From: CAIWXH01 sp964555675
Lineage (GTDB): Bacteria; Chloroflexota; Chloroflexia; Chloroflexales; Chloroflexaceae
Assembly (NCBI GenBank): GCA_964555675.1
Contig: CAZKTU010000133.1
Location: 1 to 16,791, forward strand
Direction: 5' to 3'
DNA: 16,791 nucleotides
Made by a program: the position numbers and the translations under genes. How positions within the stretch are numbered: position 1 is the first letter of the stretch; each line of letters starts with the position of its first letter. The notes below the pieces were generated by a model. The model ran no database searches. It saw nothing but the letters and a program-made list of their open reading frames with translations, and was not told where the DNA came from. This document shows positions 6,854 through 12,979 of the stretch, piece after piece.

Positions 6854-7438
6854 ATGGCGCGGGGCGAGCTTCTCTATCTGGGCACGGCCGACGGGCTGCT
6901 GGTCTATAGCGCGGCCGCTTCCGGGGTGCTCCCCGTGGGGCGGGCTCTGGGCGGGCACGCCGTCAGCGCGATTCTGGCCCTCGACGCGGCCACCCTGCTG
7001 GTGGCGGCCGCAGGCCTGCCCCCCCAGCAGAGCTTCGACGGCGGCGCGAGCTGGAGCGACGCCCCGGGCGCGACGATCGAGCCCGTCGGCCTGCGGGCCG
7101 CCACGCTTCACGGCCCTGTGGCTGTGGGTAACCCTCGCCTGATGGGCGCCACGGCCTACGCGCGCCTGGAGGGGCGTCCCCCGGTGCTGGTCGGCGCCGG
7201 CGCGGGCGGGGCCCTGCTCTTCCGCAGCCTCGACGACGGTATTCACTGGGAGCCGGCCGCGTTGCCCGCCGGCGGACTCGGGCGGGTCAGCGCCCTGGCC
7301 CCGGGCCCTGTGGCGACCTGGGCGACGACCGACGGGGGCCTGCTCTTGCGCTCTGACGACCGCGGCGCCTCGTGGCGCGAGGTCGCGCGCCTGGGCCTCG
7401 GCATCACCTGTCTTTTCGTAGTGGCAAGCAACCGCTAG
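6854..7438 (+). CDS. Short Asp-box (BNR-like) repeat protein, first of a tandem pair
   Basis: The protein has 194 residues, with three Asp-box motifs of the S-x-D-x-G-x-x-W type: SFDGGASW (60-67), SLDDGIHW (125-132) and SDDRGASW (167-174). The surrounding strands (for example LLYLGTADGLLVYS at 6-19) fit about four blades of a beta-propeller of the sialidase/BNR or photosystem-assembly-like class. It is far shorter than a complete propeller of six to eight blades. No signal peptide, membrane segment or catalytic set is visible, so it appears cytoplasmic, which is unusual for Asp-box proteins. It is clearly paralogous to the next gene, most obviously in the N-terminal Y-x-GT-x-DG segment and the C-terminal LRSD-x-RG-x-x-WRE segment. 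The two genes are 16 bases apart and should be co-transcribed. Function unknown; a binding or scaffolding role is inference. Confidence 0.8.
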   Translation: MARGELLYLGTADGLLVYSAAASGVLPVGRALGGHAVSAILALDAATLLVAAAGLPPQQSFDGGASWSDAPGATIEPVGLRAATLHGPVAVGNPRLMGATAYARLEGRPPVLVGAGAGGALLFRSLDDGIHWEPAALPAGGLGRVSALAPGPVATWATTDGGLLLRSDDRGASWREVARLGLGITCLFVVASNR

Positions 7439-7454
7439 ACGGGAGGAGTCTGTT

Positions 7455-8075
7455 ATGGCCAAGGCAGGGATCGTGTATGTGGGCACGAGCGACGGGATAG
7501 TGACCTACAGCGACCCGGGCGGCACCGGGCGCTGGCGGCGCGTGGGGCAGGCGCTCGAGGGACGGCCGGTGCGAGCGCTCCTCGCGGCCGACGCCCTGAC
7601 CCTGCTGGCCGTGGTCGAGCAGGGCGCTCTGCACTCGACCGATGGCGGCCAGAGCTGGTCGGCGGCGCCCGACGACGAGGCGGCGGGCCTGCTCACCCTC
7701 GCCAGCGCGACCGGCCCCGTCGTCGCGACGGCCCACGGGCCGGCCCAGTGGCGGGGCGACCAGGGGCCGGCGCCGGGCGCCGCGGCCCTCGCCCTGCTGG
7801 CCGGCAAGCAAGAGACCCTGATCGCCGCCCTGGACGGGGGCGCCAGCTTGGCCTATAGCGTCGATGGCGGCGCATCGTGGCAGGCGGCAACCCTCGAGAC
7901 GCCCCTTGCGGGGGCGGTGCGCGCCCTGGCCCCCGCCAGCTACCACATGGACTTCGCCTGGGCCGGCACCGACCAGGGCCAGATCCTGCGCTCGGACAAC
8001 CGCGGCGTCGCCTGGCGCGAGATCGCCCGCGAGAAGGCCGCGGTGCTCAGCCTGGCTGTGGTGCGCCTGGCCTAG
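7455..8075 (+). CDS. Short Asp-box (BNR-like) repeat protein, second of a tandem pair
   Basis: The protein has 206 residues and is a paralogue of the preceding gene. Asp-boxes are STDGGQSW (61-68), SVDGGASW (135-142) and SDNRGVAW (180-187). The N-terminus IVYVGTSDGIVTYS (6-19) and the C-terminus ILRSDNRGVAWREIA (177-191) match the equivalent parts of its partner. There is no signal peptide or membrane segment. The ATG follows GGGAGGAG (7441-7448) by six bases. About four blades are present, so neither protein closes a full propeller alone; two could complete one as a heterodimer or homodimer (inference). The stop codon lies inside the first copy of a 43-base direct repeat whose second copy forms the terminator. 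No catalytic residues can be assigned. Confidence 0.8.
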   Translation: MAKAGIVYVGTSDGIVTYSDPGGTGRWRRVGQALEGRPVRALLAADALTLLAVVEQGALHSTDGGQSWSAAPDDEAAGLLTLASATGPVVATAHGPAQWRGDQGPAPGAAALALLAGKQETLIAALDGGASLAYSVDGGASWQAATLETPLAGAVRALAPASYHMDFAWAGTDQGQILRSDNRGVAWREIAREKAAVLSLAVVRLA

Positions 8076-8112
8076 GGAGTGGCGCACAGCACAGGCGGCG
8101 AGGGGTCTCCCT
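8070..8112 (+). repeat. Direct repeat, copy 1 (truncated terminator)
   Basis: This 43-base segment matches 8144-8186 at 42 of 43 positions. It starts in the last sense codon and stop of the second Asp-box gene. It contains the left arm and loop of the downstream terminator hairpin but only the first four bases (CCCT) of the right arm, after which the sequence diverges. Confidence 0.9.
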
Positions 8113-8149
8113 GCCCCAGCCGCAGCTCGGCAGCCTGACGATCGCCTAG
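8113..8149 (+). pseudogene. Possible 3' scrap of a third Asp-box paralogue
   Basis: In one frame the bases before the second repeat copy read QLGSLTIA followed by TAG at 8147-8149. The stop sits at the same place in the repeat as the stop of the second Asp-box gene, whose tail (VLSLAVVRLA) is loosely similar. This fits a third tandem copy lost by deletion, leaving only its end. The stretch is too short to prove homology. Confidence 0.35.
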
Positions 8150-8186
8150 GGAGTGGCGCACAGAACAGGCGGCGAGGGGTCTCCCT
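8144..8186 (+). repeat. Direct repeat, copy 2 (intact terminator)
   Basis: This is the second copy of the 43-base repeat, with one base changed from copy 1 (C at 8090, A at 8164). Unlike copy 1 it continues into a full right arm, so the hairpin at 8164-8197 is complete here. Confidence 0.9.
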
Positions 8187-8197
8187 CGCCGCCTGTT
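8164..8197. terminator. Perfect 15-bp hairpin between convergent genes
   Basis: Arms 8164-8178 and 8183-8197 are perfectly complementary with a four-base loop (GTCT). The hairpin lies between the end of the Asp-box pair and the oppositely oriented DUF4097 gene, so it can stop transcription from both sides. Only a short TT follows on the plus side. Confidence 0.75.
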
Positions 8198-8217
8198 CAT
8201 GCTTCCGACGCGGTCGC

Positions 8218-9312
8218 TCAGTCGCCCCGCACCTCGATGTCGCCCGAGGTCGTGCTGATGCCCAGGGCGGCGCTGGCGTCGCCGAACGAGCCGCGCAAGC
8301 TGCGGCGCTCCTCGTCCAGGCCCTCGAGGTCGGTCTCGATCTCGCCGCTGGTGGTGGTCGCCTCGAGTTGCAGGTTGGTGGTGCGCTCGAGCCTGACCCC
8401 GACGTCGCCCGAGATGCTGCTGATGCGGCTGCTCGAGCCCTCGTTTAGCGCGACCTCGGCTTCGACGTCGCCGCTGGTACTCTCGACGGTCAGGGCCGCG
8501 ATGTCGCCGCCCGAGACGCTCAGGCCGCCCGAGATGCTGCGCAGCTCGACCGTGCCGCTCGCCCCCTCGAGGCTGGCGTCGCCGCTGACCGTCTTGACGT
8601 TGGGGCTCGCCAGAGCCCCCTCGAGCCGCACGTCGCCGCTCACGCTCTCGGCGGTGAGCGCGCCGCTGTGGTCGCGCACCTCGAGGTCGCCTGAGGTGGT
8701 GCTGAGGGTCAGCTTGCCGAGCGTGTCGGCGCTTTCGAGGTCGCCCGAGACGGTGCTGAGGACGAGGTCGCCGGTGACCTCGCTCACCTCGATGTCGCCG
8801 CTGGCCAGGCGCGCCTCGGCGCTGACCCCCGCGGGGAGGGCGATGCGCAGGTTGGCATAGGGGGCCCGGCCGACAATCGAGTCGAGGGGCCGGCGCACGT
8901 CGATGTTCAGGGTATCGCCATTCGGGGTAATCACCACCTCGAGGCGCTCGAGCCCCTCCTGGGCGGCGTCGCCGTTCCAGCCGAAGCCGTGCTTCACCGC
9001 CTCGACCTGCACCTCCGCCTGGTTCCAGCCGACCAGCTCGACGTTATCGCTCACCCCGCTGATCACCACCCGCGTGACGGCGAAGCTCTGCGGGGGGATC
9101 GGCTCGGTGCGCTCGACGAAGCCTACCCCGAAGAGCGGCAGCCGCGAGCCCAGGGCGAAGACGAGCCAGACGACGCCGAGCAGCAGCAGGATGCCGCCCC
9201 AGCGCCGCGCCTGCTCGCCGCGCCTGTAGTAGGACTCGTCGGGCGCTGGCGCCGGCGGCAGCGAGCTATCCGTGCGCGGCGGGGTCGCCCTCGGGTCTGT
9301 ATTGATCTGCAT
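8218..9312 (-). CDS. DUF4097-family beta-strand repeat protein with N-terminal membrane anchor
   Basis: The protein has 364 residues. A Pro-rich cytoplasmic head (1-38) precedes one membrane helix (about 39-57). The remainder carries a DUF4097 beta-solenoid made of about twelve short strands, each centred on S-G-D or a close variant: 171, 181, 189, 207, 216, 225, 243, 261, 280, 301, 322 and 356. This gives a right-handed helix-like body projecting outside the membrane. Family members are often annotated as putative adhesins, and some sit with sensor or anti-sigma genes; no such partner is adjacent here. No enzyme residues are seen. Translation begins after a strong AGGAGG four bases upstream. 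The gene lies 96 bases after the acetyltransferase on the same strand and converges on the Asp-box pair. Confidence 0.85.
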   Translation of the reverse strand: MQINTDPRATPPRTDSSLPPAPAPDESYYRRGEQARRWGGILLLLGVVWLVFALGSRLPLFGVGFVERTEPIPPQSFAVTRVVISGVSDNVELVGWNQAEVQVEAVKHGFGWNGDAAQEGLERLEVVITPNGDTLNIDVRRPLDSIVGRAPYANLRIALPAGVSAEARLASGDIEVSEVTGDLVLSTVSGDLESADTLGKLTLSTTSGDLEVRDHSGALTAESVSGDVRLEGALASPNVKTVSGDASLEGASGTVELRSISGGLSVSGGDIAALTVESTSGDVEAEVALNEGSSSRISSISGDVGVRLERTTNLQLEATTTSGEIETDLEGLDEERRSLRGSFGDASAALGISTTSGDIEVRGD

Positions 9313-9408
9313 GCCTCCTCCTCGTCGTCAGGCGCGTCCTGAAGTTCTGGCGATAGGACGCAGCTCTGCCGGACGGTGTTGCAGCGCGAGGCATGGGGCG
9401 AGGGCGGC

Positions 9409-9996
9409 CTAGGCCGGGAGGTGTCGCGCGCGCCACTCCTCGCGCAGGATCGCGTAGAGGTAGGTGTCGCGGCGGTTGCCATCCACGTCGAAGCTGTCCG
9501 AGCGAAACGTGGCCTCGCGCGTGAGGCCGTTCTTCTCGGCGACGCGAGCGGAGGCCAGGTTGCGAGTATCGCACTGCCAGACCAGGCGCTGCCACGGCCA
9601 CGCGGTGAAGCCCCAGGCCAGCACCATGGCGAGGACCCGGGTGCCGAGCCCCCGGCTGGCGTGGGCGGCGCCGATCCACATGCCGGTCTCGGCGTTGCCT
9701 GAGCTGATCTCGCCCCAGCGCAGGTGGAAGCCGGTGCCCCCGAGCAGCTCGTCGCCGCGCCAGACCCCCAGGGTGAAGTTCTCGCCGGTCAGGTAGCTGC
9801 CGCCCAGGCTTCGGGCCGTGGCCTCCGACTCCTCGACGCTCTGGTCGGCCTTGGCCCAGGGCATCCAGGGGCGCAGGTGCTCGTAGGAGGCGACCACGGC
9901 GCGCTGCAGAGCGGGGCCGTCGCCGGGGCGGTAGGGGCGGAGCAGCAGGTCGCCCGCGCGATACTCGAGCGGGGCCAGGAAGGGCGAGCTGGACAT
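9409..9996 (-). CDS. GNAT-family N-acetyltransferase (RimJ/RimL-like)
   Basis: The protein has 195 residues and resembles the ribosomal-protein or small-molecule N-acetyltransferases of the Acetyltransf_3 type. The N-terminal part (L19-RPYRPGDGPAL) is the typical first strand and helix. The acetyl-CoA pyrophosphate loop is ASRGLGTRVL (113-122), preceded by the strand GMWIGA. The motif-B helix contains NLASARVAEKNGL (146-158), followed by a beta strand and the usual F-x-x-D...R-R-D-T-Y-L-Y-A end (165-182). These enzymes transfer an acetyl group to an amine; the acceptor is unknown. The frame is open upstream to 10221, but that extension lies over the amidohydrolase gene. The start at 9996 has GGAG nine bases before it and lies 19 bases after the amidohydrolase stop, so the two genes form one transcription unit. 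Confidence 0.9.
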   Translation of the reverse strand: MSSSPFLAPLEYRAGDLLLRPYRPGDGPALQRAVVASYEHLRPWMPWAKADQSVEESEATARSLGGSYLTGENFTLGVWRGDELLGGTGFHLRWGEISSGNAETGMWIGAAHASRGLGTRVLAMVLAWGFTAWPWQRLVWQCDTRNLASARVAEKNGLTREATFRSDSFDVDGNRRDTYLYAILREEWRARHLPA

Positions 9997-10015
9997 AACA
10001 TATTTCTCCGACTCA

Positions 10016-11371
10016 CTATGGGCTGACGACAGCGCCGCCTCGCAGCACCAGCAGAGGTCGCGCCAGGGCCCCGATGTCCAGGCGCGGGTCGCCGGCCACG
10101 ACGAGCAGGTCGGCGGCTTTGCCGATCTCGACGGTGCCGAGCTCGTCGGCGATGCCCGCGGCGATCGCGCTGCCGCGGGTCGCGGCCTCGATAATCTGCA
10201 CGGGCGTGAGACCCGCGGCAATCCAGTGGTTGATCTCGGCCATGGGCATGCCGACCGCCATGCCCGGGACGCCGCCGTAGTCGTCGCCTAGGGCGAGGGT
10301 GCCGCCGGCGGCCGCGAAACGCCGCAGGTTGTCGTAGAGCACCGGCTGGATGCGCCGGCGCCAGTCGACCGCCTTGCCGCGGCTGAGGGCCAGGTCCTCG
10401 TACACGGCGATCGTCGGGGTCAGCGAGACGCCCCGCTCGACCATGAGCGCGATGAGCTCGTCGGGGATGCGGTCGCGGGGGCTGTGGGCCGCGTCGCTGA
10501 CCCCCTGGAGGACCGCGCGCTGGAGGGCGCTCGCCCGGTCGACGTGGACGCTCACCCGCAGGCCGCGGGCGCGGGCCGTCTCGGTGATTGCGCTGATCTG
10601 CTCGTCGGTGAGCTCGGGCCAACTCACGTCGGTGCGCCCGCTCGCGGCGATCTTGATCAGGTCGACCCCCGCATCGGCGAGGAGGCCGGTCTGCAGGCGC
10701 GCGTCGGCCCCGTCGAGCACGGCGATGCCGGCCACGCGCAGGCTCGGGTCGGCCACGGCGAAGGGATAGCCGCCGGGCGCCGTGACGATCGGCCCGGACA
10801 CCAGGAGGCGCGGCAGGCTCGGGTCGCCGCGGGCGCGCAGGCTATCGCGCCGGGCGATGCGCTCCTCCAGGGGGCCCGAGAGGTCGCGTACCGTGGTCAC
10901 GCCGGCCCGCGTCCAGCGCCGCAGGTCGTCGTCGCTGAGGCCGCTGATATGGACGTGGGCATTGATGAAGCCGGGCAAAATGGTGGCGCCGCTGATGTCG
11001 CGCACCGGGGTGTCGGCGCTGTAGACGACTGTCTCGGCCGGGCCGATGTCGGCGATCAGGCCGCCCCGGATCGCCACGGCCGCCTGCTCGAGGGGCGGCC
11101 CGCCGGTGGCGTCGATCAGGGTGGCTCCCACGAGCACCAGGTCGTAGCGGGGCAGGGGGATGGGCGTGGGCGGCAGCGGGGCGGTCGGCTCGGGCAAGGC
11201 GGTGGGGGCCGGGGGCGGCGTCGGCATCGGCGTGACCGTCGGCTGCACGGTCGGCACGATCGCGGCGGCCGTCGGGGGTGGCGCGGAGGGTGGCGCGGAG
11301 GGCGGCGCTGGGGGCGCCGCACACGAGGAGAGCGCTACGATGATCACGCAGAGGGTGAGCAAGCGGGGCAT
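10016..11371 (-). CDS. Lipoprotein amidohydrolase (imidazolonepropionase/prolidase-like branch)
   Basis: From the ATG at 11371 the protein has 451 residues and a short signal peptide with lipobox LSSC (Cys17). A Pro/Ala/Thr linker (about 18-74) follows, then a metal-dependent amidohydrolase. Expected ligands are present: H-x-H at His139/His141 (GFINAHVHISG), Lys240 in DLIKIAASG (probable carboxylated lysine), His276 in VSVHVD, His296 in AAHS, and Asp363 or Asp364 in ALGDDYGG. The C-terminal small beta domain ends with GKAADLLVVAGDP (418-429), typical of the superfamily. The protein should be a lipid-anchored extracytoplasmic hydrolase of amide, peptide or cyclic amide bonds; the substrate is unknown. 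The frame is open to 11509, but that would bury the signal peptide. GGAAG lies five bases before the chosen start. It heads an operon with the acetyltransferase. Confidence 0.9.
   Translation of the reverse strand: MPRLLTLCVIIVALSSCAAPPAPPSAPPSAPPPTAAAIVPTVQPTVTPMPTPPPAPTALPEPTAPLPPTPIPLPRYDLVLVGATLIDATGGPPLEQAAVAIRGGLIADIGPAETVVYSADTPVRDISGATILPGFINAHVHISGLSDDDLRRWTRAGVTTVRDLSGPLEERIARRDSLRARGDPSLPRLLVSGPIVTAPGGYPFAVADPSLRVAGIAVLDGADARLQTGLLADAGVDLIKIAASGRTDVSWPELTDEQISAITETARARGLRVSVHVDRASALQRAVLQGVSDAAHSPRDRIPDELIALMVERGVSLTPTIAVYEDLALSRGKAVDWRRRIQPVLYDNLRRFAAAGGTLALGDDYGGVPGMAVGMPMAEINHWIAAGLTPVQIIEAATRGSAIAAGIADELGTVEIGKAADLLVVAGDPRLDIGALARPLLVLRGGAVVSP
11277..11312 (-). repeat. Three 12-base tandem units in the lipoprotein linker
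   Basis: On the plus strand two exact units GGTGGCGCGGAG (11277-11288, 11289-11300) are followed by a third degenerate unit (to 11312). They encode the repeated S-A-P-P part of the amidohydrolase linker. Slippage could vary linker length between strains. Confidence 0.75.
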
Positions 11372-11461
11372 CACGGCTTCCAGAGTGAGTATGGCGACCG
11401 GTCGGCCCACGGCCGGCAGAACGCCGCCCGCCGCCAACCAGGGTTGGTCAACACCGACAGT

Positions 11462-11470
11462 GTTATACCA
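11462..11470 (-). promoter_or_regulatory. Extended -10 promoter candidate for the amidohydrolase operon
   Basis: TGG-TATAAC on the minus strand is an extended -10 (TGn plus five of six). Transcription would start near 11455, giving a leader of about 85 bases before the ATG at 11371. The -35 position (11485-11490) reads ACATAT, which is weak and lies inside the adjacent dyad. Confidence 0.42.
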
Positions 11471-11494
11471 CAAGAGCAGCCACAATATGTGGTA
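11466..11494. promoter_or_regulatory. Operator-like dyad TACCACA-N15-TGTGGTA
   Basis: Seven-base inverted arms at 11466-11472 and 11488-11494 flank 15 bases that include an inner CCACA (11480-11484). The inner CCACA can also pair with TGTGG (11488-11492). The dyad covers the -10 and -35 positions of the putative minus-strand promoter, as expected of a repressor site. The regulator is unknown. Confidence 0.4.
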
Positions 11495-11736
11495 CATTGG
11501 CAAGCGCACGCTACCGCTCGCAACGAATCGCCTTCCTCACCGTCGCCTGGCCAGCCTGTGGCCATGTGCGGGGCCTCGCACGAATCTTGCTAGGAGAAAG
11601 GGGCTCCCGTCTCGGAACGACAGCAATCTCGACATGGGCCGCCTGCAACGGCGCGGCGGATTGACACGTGGCCCTACATAACAAGAGGTTACTGGCTCCT
11701 GCTTTCGGAAAGCCCATCTAGAAAGGTCCGCTTCTC

Positions 11737-12957
11737 ATGAGGAGCTCGGACGTGATGCGGAATGTGCCGTCCCGCCCCCGGCGCGTGTTCAGCCTGGCCC
11801 TGGTCTTCTTGCTGCTCTGTGTCGGCGCCGGCGTCGCGCCGAGAGACGTTCTGGCCGCGGGCCGGGCCCCGCAGGCCGCGCGGCCCCTCGATCCGGCCCT
11901 CGTCGCGTCGCTCGAGCGCGCCCTCGCCCAGGCCTCGCGCAACCAGGCGGTGCCGGGCATCGCCCTGGCGGTGAATGTGCCGGGCTTCCAGCCCTGGTAC
12001 GGGACGCGCGGCCTCGCCGACCGCAGGCAGGGCGCCGCCGTCGAGCCGGTCCACCGCTTCCGGGTCGGGAGCCTGAGCAAGCTGTTCGTCGCGGTCGTCG
12101 CCATGCAGCTCGTCGAGGAGGGCACGCTCGACCTCAACGCCCCCATCGGCATGTGGCTGCCCAAGGTGGTGCCCGCCGCCGACCGCATGACGCTCCGGCA
12201 GGTCATGAACCACACGAGCGGGCTCAACGACTATCTCGACAACGCCTTTCTGCGCCGCGTGCTGCAGAACCGGCAGCGCGTCTGGGCGCCCACCGATCTG
12301 CTTGCGGTGGCCGTCGAGCGTGGGCCCTACTTTCAGCCGGGCGCGAGCGGCCGCTGGCGCTACTCGAACACCGACTATGTGCTGCTCGGCATGCTGATCG
12401 AGAAGGTCACCGGCAACAGCCTCGCCACAGAGGTGCACCAGCGGGTGATCGACCGGCTCAAGCTCAAGAGCACCTACTTCGAGCCAGACGACCGAGTCCA
12501 GGGCCCCATGATGCGCGGCTACGCCGGGAACGGCGACTGGACCGACATCCACCCCTCCTATGCCTGGGGCGCGGGGAGCATCGTCTCGACGGTCGAGGAT
12601 CTCAGCATCTTCGGCCAGGCCCTCTTCGAGGGGCGCCTGATGTCGCCGGGGACGCTCAGCAAGATGCTCAGCTTCGTCGACGCGGGCAGCTCGTTCGGCA
12701 TGCGCGGCCTCGAGTACGGCCTCGGCGTCATGCGCTACAAACTCGAGGTCGGCGCCGGGCCGAACGGGCGGGCCCGCCCCGCCTCGGCCAGCCTGGCCCT
12801 CGGCCATATCGGCGGCATCGGCGGCTACAGGGCGGCCCTCTGGTACCTGCCCGAGAGCAAGATCGTCATCGCGGCCGGCTTCAACGAGGCCAACGTCGAC
12901 CCCGTGCCGCTGCCGAACGCCGTGCTCGACAGTATTCTCGACCACCAGGGCCGCTGA
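11737..12957 (+). CDS. Exported beta-lactamase-fold serine hydrolase (class C/EstB/DD-peptidase type)
   Basis: The protein has 406 residues. A basic N-terminus (RPRR) and a hydrophobic core (17-34) form a signal peptide, probably cleaved near VLAAG (38-42). The PF00144 serine-hydrolase signature is complete: S-L-S-K (Ser112, Lys115), Y-S-N (Tyr209 to Asn211) and H-I-G (His357 to Gly359) standing in for the KTG triad. NHTSGLNDY (158-166) is also typical of the family. Members are DD-carboxypeptidases, D-amino-acid peptidases, esterases or beta-lactamases, so the exact substrate is open. The ATG at 11737 has AAAGG ten bases upstream; an in-frame ATG at 11755 follows AGGAG and would give a similar signal peptide. 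The acyltransferase gene begins 19 bases after its stop, suggesting a shared role in envelope modification (inference). Confidence 0.9.
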   Translation: MRSSDVMRNVPSRPRRVFSLALVFLLLCVGAGVAPRDVLAAGRAPQAARPLDPALVASLERALAQASRNQAVPGIALAVNVPGFQPWYGTRGLADRRQGAAVEPVHRFRVGSLSKLFVAVVAMQLVEEGTLDLNAPIGMWLPKVVPAADRMTLRQVMNHTSGLNDYLDNAFLRRVLQNRQRVWAPTDLLAVAVERGPYFQPGASGRWRYSNTDYVLLGMLIEKVTGNSLATEVHQRVIDRLKLKSTYFEPDDRVQGPMMRGYAGNGDWTDIHPSYAWGAGSIVSTVEDLSIFGQALFEGRLMSPGTLSKMLSFVDAGSSFGMRGLEYGLGVMRYKLEVGAGPNGRARPASASLALGHIGGIGGYRAALWYLPESKIVIAAGFNEANVDPVPLPNAVLDSILDHQGR

Positions 12958-12964
12958 CGCTCAC

Positions 12965-12979
12965 AAAGGGAAGTCTGTG
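12965..12979 (+). promoter_or_regulatory. Ribosome-binding site and GTG start of the acyltransferase gene
   Basis: AAAGGG (12965-12970) is six bases before GTG at 12977. The next in-frame ATG (13040) lies at the conserved MPALDGLRA segment and has no comparable site, so the GTG start is preferred. Confidence 0.65.

Larger units (their letters stand above)
11372..11736. other. 365-base gene-free divergent intergenic region
   Basis: This lies between the starts of the minus-strand amidohydrolase and the plus-strand serine hydrolase. I see no supported gene or structured RNA. It holds a putative promoter and a dyad at 11462-11494, a TTGACA at 11661-11666 without a partner -10, a repeated palindrome TGGCCA near 11550-11570, and the AAAGG upstream of the serine hydrolase. 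The stretch is less GC-biased around 11460-11500 than its flanks. Confidence 0.6.

Noticed and set aside
8070..8186. Two 43-base repeats separated by 31 bases, resembling a minimal CRISPR unit
   Set aside because: There are only two copies, the first includes a gene's stop codon, the second extends into a terminator, and no cas genes are nearby.
9405..9416. Perfect 12-base palindrome around the stop codon of the acetyltransferase gene
   Set aside because: A short palindrome with no loop and no conserved context is expected by chance in GC-rich sequence.
9997..10221. N-terminal extension of the acetyltransferase
   Set aside because: It would overlap most of 200 bases of the amidohydrolase gene and adds an Arg/Pro/Ser-rich stretch foreign to GNAT enzymes; the start at 9996 has a ribosome site.
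11372..11509. N-terminal extension of the amidohydrolase to 11509
   Set aside because: It would place the lipoprotein signal peptide about 46 residues into the protein and run through the putative promoter and dyad.
11661..11666. Perfect TTGACA as a -35 for the serine hydrolase
   Set aside because: No acceptable -10 lies 16-18 bases downstream (the sequence there is AGAGGT); TACATA at 11675 is only eight bases away.
11511..11717. 68-residue minus-strand frame in the divergent intergenic region
   Set aside because: It has no ribosome-binding site, no recognisable motif and a composition typical of non-coding GC-rich frames.
11689..12945. Long minus-strand open frame opposite the serine hydrolase
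   Set aside because: The plus-strand frame has all serine-hydrolase motifs; the antisense product is low-complexity with no recognisable fold.
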